Assembly (NCBI GenBank): GCA_965221465.1
Contig: OZ244892.1
Span: 1 to 64,000, forward strand
Length of the DNA: 64,000 bases
Reading direction: 5' to 3'
Source: Azophilus sp965221465
GTDB taxonomy: Bacteria > Pseudomonadota > Gammaproteobacteria > Pseudomonadales > Azotimanducaceae
Shown here: piece after piece, positions 35,598-43,059 of the stretch
Layout of the letters: every line of letters starts with the position of its first letter
How positions within the stretch are numbered: the stretch's first letter is position 1
Notes under the pieces: generated by a model
Seen by the model: only the letters and a program-made list of their open reading frames with translations
What the model was told of the DNA's origin: nothing
The model's database searches: none
Program-made: the position numbers and the translations under genes

Positions 35598-35660
35598 ATG
35601 CCTTCCGTCAAAACAGCCTGTCCAATCTGCTCGATCTGTGGTTGTGACCTGGAAGGCTAA
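35598..35660 (+). other. Short cysteine-rich reading frame (20 codons)
   Basis: A small frame from ATG 35598 to TAA 35660 encodes a 20-residue peptide containing KTACPICSICGC. GGGG/GAG lies about 8 nt upstream. The four-cysteine cluster recalls the N-terminal iron-sulfur motif of molybdopterin oxidoreductases, though spacing is not exact (CxxCxxCxC). It may be a relic of such a gene, a tiny metal-binding leader peptide, or chance. The remaining 126 bp to the epimerase-like gene show no other gene. Confidence 0.3.
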
Positions 35661-35786
35661 GGCAACCGGAGTGCAGGGTTCGAATACCGGATTGGCGATG
35701 GGTATCGGAGTTTCCAGCAAGGGGTCTTGGTAAGACGAGTTTCGTTTGAGCGATGAGAACAATAGAACCAACAGAGGTCTAAAGCG

Positions 35787-36758
35787 ATGGTCGAAAATCT
35801 ACAAGGCAAACGCGTGCTGGTAACCGGCGCGTCCGGCAGGGTGGGCATGCCGGTATGCAAGCGGCTGGTCAGGGACGACAACGAAGTCTGGGGGATTTGC
35901 CGTTTCAGCGAACCGGGGATCAGAGAGCACCTCGATGAGCATGGCGTCAATACGCGGGTGGTAGAGCTGGTCGACCCCGATTGGTCCGCGCTCCCAGAAC
36001 GTTTCGACCATGTCATCCATTTCGGCGGCTCCGTACCCAGGGCGGGCGCGAACGGCCCCTGTTTGCCCACTGGCGACGATTTCCATCTGGCGAATCAGGT
36101 CAACGGCGTGGGGACGGGCAAACTGATGGCGAAGTTTCGCGATGCAGAGTCCTGCCTGATCACCAGCACGACGGGGGTGTTCGAGCGGCGTACGGCCGAG
36201 AATTGCCACATAAAGGTGGTCGAGAATTCACGTCTTGGGGCGTTTTCGAAGGAGTTGGCGATGTACAGCTCATCCAAGAATGCGCTGGAAGTCGTTGCGC
36301 TATTCTGTGCGGAAGAGTTCGGGCTCCCGACGACCATTGCCCGCCTCGGTGCACAGATCGGGCCCGACGAACGCGGTATGGGTGCACGCTACGTCGAAAT
36401 GGTTGCCTCGGGGATGCCGCTACCTGTCATTCCGGGCACCCCGACACTGGGGCAGTACATTCACGACGATGACATCTACGATCACCTTGCCGGATTCCTT
36501 GCGATCGCGTCCACCAGACCGGAGATTCTCAACTGGACCGCCGAAGAGGTCGTGGATTTCCGTGACCTGGCGGCCTATCTGGGGAAACGTCTCGGACGGG
36601 AAGAATTCGAATTTGTCGAGAATCCCTTGGTTCTGGCGATGACACTTTGCGATACGTCGAAACTGATCGAACTGGTTGGCCCCTGCAAGATCGATTGGCG
36701 GGAGGCTTTCGATCGGGTGATCGACGTATTGATGCCCGAGTGCCCTCGGCTTTCATGA
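35787..36758 (+). CDS. NAD(P)-dependent epimerase/dehydratase-like extended SDR
   Basis: A 323-residue extended SDR with GASGRVG at the cofactor site, STTGVFERR in the serine strand and YSSSK as YxxxK. It is the clear paralogue of 15144-16121. The 195-bp gap from the HpaB-like gene may hold its own promoter. Its 3-prime end runs 8 bp into the 263-bp tandem repeat. Substrate is unknown; use in ring or side-chain oxidation is more likely than sugar epimerisation given the surroundings. Confidence 0.85.
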   Translation: MVENLQGKRVLVTGASGRVGMPVCKRLVRDDNEVWGICRFSEPGIREHLDEHGVNTRVVELVDPDWSALPERFDHVIHFGGSVPRAGANGPCLPTGDDFHLANQVNGVGTGKLMAKFRDAESCLITSTTGVFERRTAENCHIKVVENSRLGAFSKELAMYSSSKNALEVVALFCAEEFGLPTTIARLGAQIGPDERGMGARYVEMVASGMPLPVIPGTPTLGQYIHDDDIYDHLAGFLAIASTRPEILNWTAEEVVDFRDLAAYLGKRLGREEFEFVENPLVLAMTLCDTSKLIELVGPCKIDWREAFDRVIDVLMPECPRLS

Positions 36759-37276
36759 AGCACTTTTCCAAGCTATTGATTTTATTGAATTCGTTAGCGT
36801 GGCAAACATGGCCTTCGATCCGGCACCGAGAGCAGGTATACGGTACGTGCATCTGGCTCGCCGAATGGCGCACCAGGCGGAGAGATTTACCGCGACGATG
36901 GGCGCAAGCACGAGCCCAAACAGCGCCAGATACACGCACCGCACACCTGCTCTCTCCCAGCGGTTGTCAGGTGTTCCTTGCGCGTCCTCGTCCCGGCGCG
37001 CCGGGTTGGGAACTTTCATGAAACACTTTTCCAAGTGATTGATTTCATTGAATTCGTTAACGTGGGGAACCGTTCCTTCGATCCGGCACCGAGAACCGGT
37101 ATGCGGTACGTGCATGCGGCGCACCAGGCGGCGGCGCTTACGGCTACGATAGGTGCAAGAGCGAGCCCTAACAGCGCCGCATACACGCACCGCACACCGG
37201 TTCTCTCCCAGCGGTTGCAGCGGTTGGCGGGTGTTCCTTGTGCGTCGTCGGCCCGGCGCGCCGGGATCGGAACTCG
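36751..37276. repeat. Tandem repeat, two 263-bp units
   Basis: Two head-to-tail units, 36751-37013 and 37014-37276, are about 80% identical by eye. Both begin TTTCATGAA, contain TTCGATCCGGCACCGAGA and TACACGCACCGCACACC, and end with the palindrome CCCGGCGCGCCGGG plus GGAAC. A short third copy may start at 37277. Differences include indels that keep a leftward reading frame open in both units, described separately. The repeat fills almost all of the 557-bp gap between the epimerase-like gene and the SDR gene. It has no terminal inverted repeats or transposase. Confidence 0.85.
36753..37019 (-). CDS. Possible small membrane protein in repeat unit 1
   Basis: An 88-residue frame with one hydrophobic segment (LALFGLVLAPIVAV) followed by an Ala/Trp/Cys-rich stretch and an LGAGSK motif. 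The ATG at 37019 overlaps the stop of the matching frame in unit 2 by 4 bp (ATGA). The two frames align along their full length (PARR..DAQGTP, WER.GVRC, LAPIVAV, TYRIP.LGAGSK) in spite of indels, which argues for selection on protein. No good ribosome site was seen, and plus-strand frames are also open, so coding is unproven. I do not recognise the family. Confidence 0.35.
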   Translation of the reverse strand: MKVPNPARRDEDAQGTPDNRWERAGVRCVYLALFGLVLAPIVAVNLSAWCAIRRARCTYRIPALGAGSKAMFATLTNSIKSIAWKSAS

Positions 37277-37279
37277 CAT
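37016..37279 (-). CDS. Possible small membrane protein in repeat unit 2
   Basis: An 87-residue frame, the in-phase duplicate of 36753-37019. It starts at ATG 37279 and includes the hydrophobic segment ALLGLALAPIVAVSAAAW. It would be translated first, then the unit 1 frame by ATGA coupling. The upstream sequence has no clear ribosome site. It lies 36 bp from the SDR stop and could be read from the SDR promoter. It is unlike any family I know. Confidence 0.35.
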   Translation of the reverse strand: MRVPIPARRADDAQGTPANRCNRWERTGVRCVYAALLGLALAPIVAVSAAAWCAACTYRIPVLGAGSKERFPTLTNSMKSITWKSVS

Positions 37280-37315
37280 CGATTGATTTCACATAGGGCT
37301 TGTTCTGCCGGGTAG

Positions 37316-38260
37316 TCAGACGTATTCCGCTACGCGAATATCGAGTAGTTCCTGGGTCTTGTCCCACAAGCGATCGACGTCTTCCTCTTTGTAGTGCGTA
37401 TCGTCGATATCCCACGGTATCGGGTCGCCGACGAATTCGTTCTTGGAGTTGGGTGCATACACTTTGTAGGGCTGAGCGTCGTCGGCGATCAAAGCTTCGA
37501 TGGCGGGCAAGGCGCCATCGTAGAGGCTCTGGCTCTGCCCGGTCAGCTTCATCAGCGGTGCGGCGACCCAACGGAACATGAAGCGCATGGCCGGCTTCTG
37601 GTCTTCGGCGTACATCAGATTGGTGCGCGCATTGCCAGGGTGGCACGCGAATGCCTTGGCGTTGATTCCCCTTTCTTCAAACTCCTTTTGCAGTCTGACT
37701 GCATGCAGAATCGAGCAGAGTTTGCCTTTGCAGTATTCCTGCATCTGATCGTAGCCTTGCGGATCTGTACAAAGCAGATTTTCGACATCCAGATCGTTCT
37801 TCAAGAACCTCTTGTAGCCGATGCTGGCAAAGTTGACGATCCTGCCGCCGTCTTTCAACACTGGGAGCAGCTGGGTCGTCAGGGCAAAATGACCCATGTA
37901 GTTCAAGAAAAAGTTGGCTTCGAAGCCGTCTTCAGTTTCGACAAAGAGGTGGCCCCCGCCGCCGGCGTTGTTGGCGAGATAATGGACCCTGGAGTAATTG
38001 CTCTTGATTTCGTCACAGAATGTCTTGATGCTGGACAAGCTCATGATATCGGCGATACCGATTTCGAGATCCGCATCGGGCACCTCATTGAGCATCTGGG
38101 CTTTGGCCGCCTCGAGTTTTTCCTTGTTGCGACCCGACATGATGACTTTGCAGCCGTGTTTAGCCAGGTGGTAGACGATGCCGTAGCCGGTACCGCTGTT
38201 GGCGCCTGTGACAATCGCGACTTTGCCGCCCAAGTCCGGGATGTTCTTGCAGTTGTTCAT
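37316..38260 (-). CDS. Short-chain dehydrogenase/reductase
   Basis: A 314-residue SDR with TGANSGTG at the cofactor site, NNAGGGG, NFASIGY with the catalytic Ser region, and YCKGK as the YxxxK. The ribosome site GGAGGT lies 5 nt upstream of ATG 38260. A long perfect inverted repeat just upstream suggests tight control. The last 40 residues (PIPWDIDDTHYKEEDVDRLW) are unlike the usual short SDR end and give a protein about 60 residues longer than a classical SDR, similar to the retinol-dehydrogenase-like group. Substrate is unknown. Confidence 0.88.
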   Translation of the reverse strand: MNNCKNIPDLGGKVAIVTGANSGTGYGIVYHLAKHGCKVIMSGRNKEKLEAAKAQMLNEVPDADLEIGIADIMSLSSIKTFCDEIKSNYSRVHYLANNAGGGGHLFVETEDGFEANFFLNYMGHFALTTQLLPVLKDGGRIVNFASIGYKRFLKNDLDVENLLCTDPQGYDQMQEYCKGKLCSILHAVRLQKEFEERGINAKAFACHPGNARTNLMYAEDQKPAMRFMFRWVAAPLMKLTGQSQSLYDGALPAIEALIADDAQPYKVYAPNSKNEFVGDPIPWDIDDTHYKEEDVDRLWDKTQELLDIRVAEYV

Positions 38261-38275
38261 GGACTACCTCCGCAG

Positions 38276-38302
38276 ATTCGGTTGCGAAGTTAGCAACCGA
38301 AT
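38276..38302. promoter_or_regulatory. Perfect 10-bp inverted repeat, candidate operator
   Basis: ATTCGGTTGC and its exact complement GCAACCGAAT are separated by 7 bp. The element ends 16 bp before the SDR start on the minus strand, overlapping the expected promoter or leader. Its size and position fit a TetR- or MarR-type operator. It could also be a leader hairpin, but there is no T-run. No TetR or MarR gene lies in the window. Confidence 0.55.
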
Positions 38303-38383
38303 GGTGCCAGATGCACCGTGATTTGGACAAAGCCCGTCATAAAGGGCCATTACTTTGCGACCTTGTTCGGTCATGGTCACGAC

Positions 38384-40276
38384 CTACAGAGTTTCCTCGT
38401 AAGCCTTCAGGAAGGCTTCCAGTTGGGCTCGATCGCCGGCAACGGTAATGGCGCCCTGTTGCAGGGCCGAGGTGAAGTCCAGTTGGCGGAAGACGATGGA
38501 AAGCCAGGTGCGACGATCCATCTCGAGGTCGACGTCAACCTGTTGCGGCCGTCGATCCGTCGTCTCGACCGCGCCGTAACGAACGGCGACGCCGTGTGTG
38601 ACCTTGGCGTCGGTAAACGTGAGTGCGACGGTCACATTCAGGTCGTTGGCTTCTTCGAGATTGATGCGGTACTCCAGTAGTCGAACGTATTCCCTGATGG
38701 GCAAGCTCGCCATGGCGTCTAGATTCGGTGGTGGAAACCCCGTTGCCGGCGGTACCGTGCGATCGACCGTGCCTTCCTGATGCAAAGCCTCGGTAAGAAG
38801 GTAGCTGCGCGTCTGCACACCCGTCGGTGTGGTTTGGGCCATCTGCCGCAACGCATCGGCTTTGAGCTGTCGGGCATGAGCGTGATTCGGTTCTACCGAG
38901 AGCACCACCGACAAGAGCTTTGCGGTGAGGTTGTATTTGCGTTGGTCGAACGCGGTTTGCGCTTGCGCGACCACGGCATTGGCGCCACCGAATCCATTCA
39001 CGATGACCGCGTTCAGTTCTTGTGGCGCGGGTGGATGGAGGTCCGCCGCATCTTCCGACCACCAGCCGATCATGCCGCGATAAACGCCGCGGACGATGTA
39101 CTCCACATCGACATAGGCCGGGAACATGCCGGGGTAGCTTGCCCAACGATCGGGTAGACGGATCGTCGATGCCAGTTCGTCCGGCGTCATGCCACGGTTG
39201 ATGCCTTGAACGGTCTGTTGGTGCAGATAAGCGAACGCGTCCCGGTGATTGGTCAGCCTGTCGTAGGCCTGATCTGCATCCAGGATCGGTGCGCCGTGAC
39301 AACCCACCAGACGTGCGGGGCGGATCCTGCGCATCAGATCGATGCTCTCGACCATGTCCGGAATAGAGCGGTAGTAATCCCCGCGCAGCGTGTAGAGCGG
39401 AAACATGAACGGCATGAAGGCGGCGTTGTGAACCACCATATCGAGTTCGGGCAGGTGCACGATCAGGCTGTCGTCGGTATCGGCAATGGCGTGGTAGAAC
39501 ACGAGTTCCAGGCCGTCGACGGTGACCGGTTCGCCATGTTCTACCGGGTGGGTGACCGCTCGATGGGCATGAGAGTTCAGTTCCGGCTCTTCGAACTGTG
39601 GTTCGTGGATGGCGAAAAACGCATCCGGTCCGGTGGCCGGCAAATACGAACCCATCTGCATCGGCCCACGGCGCCGTTGTGCCGGGCCCAACACCAGAAA
39701 CGAAGTGAGCAGGTTTTCGTCGAGCTTCGGGTGGCCGTAGATCGGGATTTCTCGATCGGGGTAGGCTTCCAATATGCCGTCGGTGCCGCCGGTATAGTGA
39801 TGGTGGGAGTAGACGATGGCGACGATGGGCTTGTCGGAAAACTCGAGCTTCTTCTGCAAGAGCTGCTGTCCCATACCCTTGTTGATTCCGGTATCGATCA
39901 GAATGAGCCCGGTGTCGCCTTCGATAAACGTGTAGTTGGGTAAGCCGTAACCCGTGATGGTGTGCACACGCTCATGCACCGCCCAGGTCTTTTCTTCGCT
40001 CCAGATGCCTTCGCCCATGAATTCGGCGTAGGCGCGATTGACCCGTGCACCGTTCTCTGCGGTGACGACCTGGTCATCCAGATCGCCTCGATAAAACAGC
40101 GGGTGTTCGTTATCCGTGACTTGCTTCGACACGGATGTTGGGGAACTTGTCGAGGTAGTACTGGAATTCGGCGCGGATGTCGTCGCGGGTGCGGCCGAAA
40201 TCCCGTTCCGGGTGGTAGAGCAGGCGGCCGCCATGGCGGCCACGCCCATGACCATCAATGTAACTCTTAAGCTCAT
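38384..40276 (-). CDS. Alkylsulfatase-like MBL-fold protein with incomplete metal motif
   Basis: A 630-residue protein (if ATG 40276 is used) with the SdsA/BDS1 layout: MBL-fold N-terminal part, a helical dimerisation region, and a C-terminal SCP2-like domain. The N-terminus is a lipoprotein signal (GVAAMAAAC) followed by a Ser/Thr-rich linker, which would place it in the envelope. The metal motif, normally THxHxDHxGG, reads SHHHYTGG, two residues short and without the Asp-His. The later segment before YTLRG also lacks the usual Glu residues. Activity as a sulfatase is therefore doubtful. An alternative GTG start at 40132 avoids most of the overlap with the sulfotransferase. Confidence 0.75.
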   Translation of the reverse strand: MSLRVTLMVMGVAAMAAACSTTRNGISAAPATTSAPNSSTTSTSSPTSVSKQVTDNEHPLFYRGDLDDQVVTAENGARVNRAYAEFMGEGIWSEEKTWAVHERVHTITGYGLPNYTFIEGDTGLILIDTGINKGMGQQLLQKKLEFSDKPIVAIVYSHHHYTGGTDGILEAYPDREIPIYGHPKLDENLLTSFLVLGPAQRRRGPMQMGSYLPATGPDAFFAIHEPQFEEPELNSHAHRAVTHPVEHGEPVTVDGLELVFYHAIADTDDSLIVHLPELDMVVHNAAFMPFMFPLYTLRGDYYRSIPDMVESIDLMRRIRPARLVGCHGAPILDADQAYDRLTNHRDAFAYLHQQTVQGINRGMTPDELASTIRLPDRWASYPGMFPAYVDVEYIVRGVYRGMIGWWSEDAADLHPPAPQELNAVIVNGFGGANAVVAQAQTAFDQRKYNLTAKLLSVVLSVEPNHAHARQLKADALRQMAQTTPTGVQTRSYLLTEALHQEGTVDRTVPPATGFPPPNLDAMASLPIREYVRLLEYRINLEEANDLNVTVALTFTDAKVTHGVAVRYGAVETTDRRPQQVDVDLEMDRRTWLSIVFRQLDFTSALQQGAITVAGDRAQLEAFLKAYEETL

Positions 40277-41378
40277 TTTTTGCTTGCTCTGTCCATGCCA
40301 ACTCGATGCGCTGGTAGATTTTTTCCAACATGGCCATGGGGTTCGCCATGTAGTCGTGGAAGTAGACGTGCTCGACGTTGGCAGGATCCAACTTGTCTAT
40401 ATCCCGAACCAGACCTCGTATCATCCCGTGCTGCATATCGGTCATGACTCCGTGGCTGCCATCCAGATCGGGTTTATCTTGAGTCTCGCGGAAGATGTAG
40501 GAGATCATGTACAGATTGGAAATTGCAGATGACGCCGGGTCACGATGCGTGACCACGTACTTTGCACCGGGAAAGTGTTTGTCTACACAGGGCAAAAACG
40601 CCAGATGGTGCGGGCTCTTCAATACCCAGCGCTGGTCGTTGCCGCGCAGCCAGTGCAACGCCTGAAAGGCTTTTTTCAGGAACGAGTACATGACGTCCGG
40701 GTCCATGTCGTGCCAGAACCAATGGTTCCACTCGGGCGTATAGACATGATTCATGTGACCGACCGGCATGCCTGCCAGGTGCATGATGCCGGTTTCTTCC
40801 GTGGTGCCGTCAAACGGGACGTCGATCATGTTCTGGAACAGAGGAGAGACGGCCAGCATGTCCGCCAGCCCTTGTTTCCAGTAAAGGTGCCGCTCGTCTT
40901 CAGCCTTGCCCGTCAATACATCCGGAGACGGCACTGGCTGAAACGATTCCCAGAAGGTAATGAAATTGAGACGGGAATCTGACGCCATGATGTTGGATAA
41001 ATTAGTCGTACCCGAGCGCGGGATCCCGGCGAGGATGATGGGTGCTTCGAGTTCGATCTCCAGAATCTCGGGTTGCGTTGCGAAGAGATGTTCGAAGCGG
41101 GATCGCTGCGCGATGATGTTGGCCATCGTCGCGGAGAGAAATCCACGACCCGCGTCAGAGAGCTCATTGGCGCTGTTCGCCTCCAGCATGAACGCCTCCA
41201 GGCGATCGAAGAGGTATTCCTCGCGATACAGGGGAACATCCAACTGGTTTTCTGCAAAGGCCATGACGCCATCGATGGAATAGGGGATGGGAAGGGCTTC
41301 GCGCGCAGCCAGAACCTTTCGGCCTTGTTCGGAAATAACCGGGTCGGCAAGATCGTCGATGTCGATTCCGTCGGCCAT
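40110..41378 (-). CDS. Sulfotransferase-family protein
   Basis: A 422-residue protein of the PAPS-dependent sulfotransferase family. The 5-prime-phosphosulfate loop is LAGIPRSGTTNL (residues 116-127) and the 3-prime-phosphate segment is YVVTHRDPASSAISNLY. The C-terminus (HGGRLLYHPERDFG, then DIRAEFQYYLDKF) is also typical. GGAGGATAGAG directly precedes ATG 41378. It should transfer sulfate to, or be related to enzymes acting on, a hydroxyl of a lipid-like substrate. Its last 167 bp overlap the alkylsulfatase-like gene in another frame. Many catabolic clusters carry this family with no proven substrate. Confidence 0.85.
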   Translation of the reverse strand: MADGIDIDDLADPVISEQGRKVLAAREALPIPYSIDGVMAFAENQLDVPLYREEYLFDRLEAFMLEANSANELSDAGRGFLSATMANIIAQRSRFEHLFATQPEILEIELEAPIILAGIPRSGTTNLSNIMASDSRLNFITFWESFQPVPSPDVLTGKAEDERHLYWKQGLADMLAVSPLFQNMIDVPFDGTTEETGIMHLAGMPVGHMNHVYTPEWNHWFWHDMDPDVMYSFLKKAFQALHWLRGNDQRWVLKSPHHLAFLPCVDKHFPGAKYVVTHRDPASSAISNLYMISYIFRETQDKPDLDGSHGVMTDMQHGMIRGLVRDIDKLDPANVEHVYFHDYMANPMAMLEKIYQRIELAWTEQAKNELKSYIDGHGRGRHGGRLLYHPERDFGRTRDDIRAEFQYYLDKFPNIRVEASHG

Positions 41379-41380
41379 CT

Positions 41381-41569
41381 CTATCCTCCTCCGACGACGC
41401 CGACTTCCTGCACGAGCCCATCGAACTCGAATATGCCGAGGCAGGTCGATCCCCGCCCACGCGGGCTCTCGAGAACGCCTGGAGGGGCGAGGTAAGCGAC
41501 TTTTTCCCTGGTTGCCTGGTACACGGTCGTCTGGGGGTCCTCGATGGAATTCAAGGGATTCGGTCGCAT
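41381..41569 (-). CDS. Hypothetical 62-residue protein
   Basis: A short frame between the NTF2-like gene and the sulfotransferase gene. Its TAG is 2 bp before the sulfotransferase ATG and overlaps the ribosome site of that gene. The protein has no recognised motif; it is polar at the start and ends GLVQEVGVVGGG. No ribosome site is visible at its own ATG. It may be a translated spacer or may not be a gene. The 29 bp to the NTF2-like stop hold nothing else. Confidence 0.25.
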   Translation of the reverse strand: MRPNPLNSIEDPQTTVYQATREKVAYLAPPGVLESPRGRGSTCLGIFEFDGLVQEVGVVGGG

Positions 41570-41597
41570 TGACGGATGCCCGGTGTTGTGTGTTTGC

Positions 41598-42134
41598 TCA
41601 CGATTGTCGAGGCATCAGCCTTTGCAGCGCCGGAAACCAGATCGCAAGTCGGTAAATGGCTCGTTGCCAGAGGGGCAGCGCGTCGAAAATGGTCGTATGT
41701 CTCGACATGTCACCCACGAGCCTGAGGTCGAGTTCGTGGGTTTCGAACCACCATTTGCCGTCGATGCGACTGAAAGTATCGTGGTAGACACCCGAGCCGA
41801 TCGGTTGCAGGGGAAATCCGGCCTGGGGCACGGCCTGCATCATCGTCAGGTAACTTCTGGCTCTTGCCGTACCAGCTTCTTCGTCCACCTCGATCCAGAC
41901 ATTGCTGATGCGATGCGCCGTGTTCAATTGCTTCTCCGGGCCCCAGGTTCTGATCATGGCTTCGGCGCTATCGGCCAATTCGGGCCCAAGCACCCTCTCG
42001 TCTGTTTCGGGATTCAACACTTTGCAGTGCTTGAATATCTCCTCACAAACCGCACGGGGCCCTTTTGAATCTGTCAGCCAGGCCGATTCGTAGATCAGGT
42101 TCTCGATCTCCCTGTAGCTGTCCATCTTGCTCAT
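41598..42134 (-). CDS. SnoaL/NTF2-like protein (hydroxylating-dioxygenase beta or SnoaL-4 type)
   Basis: A 178-residue NTF2-like protein. An N-terminal helix (YREIENLIYESAWLTDSKG) is followed by strands such as HRISNVWIEVDEE and YHDTFSRIDGKWWFETHEL, a pattern of SnoaL-4-type members that are distant relatives of oxygenase beta subunits. GAGG lies 4 nt before ATG 42134. It is the third consecutive NTF2-like gene of the operon. A role as isomerase, dehydratase or binding protein for a ring compound is possible. Confidence 0.78.
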   Translation of the reverse strand: MSKMDSYREIENLIYESAWLTDSKGPRAVCEEIFKHCKVLNPETDERVLGPELADSAEAMIRTWGPEKQLNTAHRISNVWIEVDEEAGTARARSYLTMMQAVPQAGFPLQPIGSGVYHDTFSRIDGKWWFETHELDLRLVGDMSRHTTIFDALPLWQRAIYRLAIWFPALQRLMPRQS

Positions 42135-42140
42135 CGGGCC

Positions 42141-42584
42141 TCAGTCACCGGACATGGTGGGGCCCCAGTGCCCCTTGAGTTCGGAACTCTGGGCTACCCA
42201 GATTTCGACAATCTTGCCGTCCCGAACGCGGAACACCTCGATGCCTTTGACCATTACATTGCCATCGTCATCGAACTCGGCGCCGCGACCGGCCAGACCC
42301 GCCTTGATGGCGTCGTTGGCGGGCTTGTAGCTCAGGTTCCAGATGTAGGTGACGAACTCGCCCGACTCGAGGAGCTGTACGGTCTGAAAGTCGAAGTCAC
42401 CGGTGGCGTAGCCCTCTTCGAGGCGTGCCATCTGATCCGCGTTGGTGAATTCCGCGAAGGGCTTTTCCGGGTTGCCGGTATCGTGGCGCCAGCAGGGGTC
42501 GGCCAGGTATTCGCTCACTGCGCCGGGATCGCGCTTGTTCCAGACGCGCGTGACGTAGTCCTCGACGATTTCACCGGGTGTCAT
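42141..42584 (-). CDS. SnoaL/NTF2-like protein
   Basis: A 147-residue NTF2-like protein. The start at 42584 (MTPGEIVEDYVTRVW) overlaps the stop of the upstream NTF2-like gene by 4 bp (ATGA). A VKGIEVFRVRDGKIVEIW segment near the C-terminus is typical of the SnoaL group. Its partner gene encodes a similar fold but low sequence similarity, so they may form hetero-oligomers; this is inference. It is followed 7 bp later by the third family member. Confidence 0.8.
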   Translation of the reverse strand: MTPGEIVEDYVTRVWNKRDPGAVSEYLADPCWRHDTGNPEKPFAEFTNADQMARLEEGYATGDFDFQTVQLLESGEFVTYIWNLSYKPANDAIKAGLAGRGAEFDDDGNVMVKGIEVFRVRDGKIVEIWVAQSSELKGHWGPTMSGD

Positions 42585-43012
42585 GCAAGCCTCGCTCGAG
42601 CGGTGGCTTCGAACAGATCCTGGGTGTCCAGCAGTTCCTGCAACCGGGTGAGCTTGCCGTCTTCGACAGTCCAGATGTGCAGAATCTGCGTGTTGAAGAC
42701 CTTGCCGGTTGGTTTGTAGATGCCCGAGCAATAGCCGCGCAAGGAAATCTTGTCACCCGCATCGATATCGTGGATACGGAATTGCACCTGATCGCAATCG
42801 TCGGATGCCCAGAACGCCTGGCTCAGGAAATCATCGACACCTTCTATCGGTCCAGCGGTCAACGGGTGGCTTTCTGCGGGTTCATAGCGAAAGCTGTCGG
42901 CGAAAAGTGTCTTGTCAGCCTCGGCGGGGCTGCTGGCAAACCGATCGTAGAGAACCCGAATGTCGAACGTGGAATCTGCGGTCTCCGGGTTGTGCATGGT
43001 GTTTTCTGTCAT
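42581..43012 (-). CDS. SnoaL/NTF2-like protein
   Basis: A 143-residue NTF2-like protein. ATG 43012 is chosen because AGGAA lies 7 nt upstream; in-frame sequence up to 43075 overlaps the hydratase gene. The strands QVQFRIHDIDAGDKI and NTQILHIWTVEDGKLTRL fit the SnoaL/ketosteroid-isomerase-like fold. It is the first of three successive NTF2-like genes between enoyl-CoA hydratase and sulfotransferase. Confidence 0.78.
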   Translation of the reverse strand: MTENTMHNPETADSTFDIRVLYDRFASSPAEADKTLFADSFRYEPAESHPLTAGPIEGVDDFLSQAFWASDDCDQVQFRIHDIDAGDKISLRGYCSGIYKPTGKVFNTQILHIWTVEDGKLTRLQELLDTQDLFEATARARLA

Positions 43013-43059
43013 GGTTGCTTTCCTGCATCTGTCCTGCTTCTGGCCTGCATCCGGCCCCG

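Noticed and set aside
36751..37276. CRISPR array or insertion sequence
   Set aside because: Only two long units without spacers, no terminal inverted repeats, no transposase and no cas genes.
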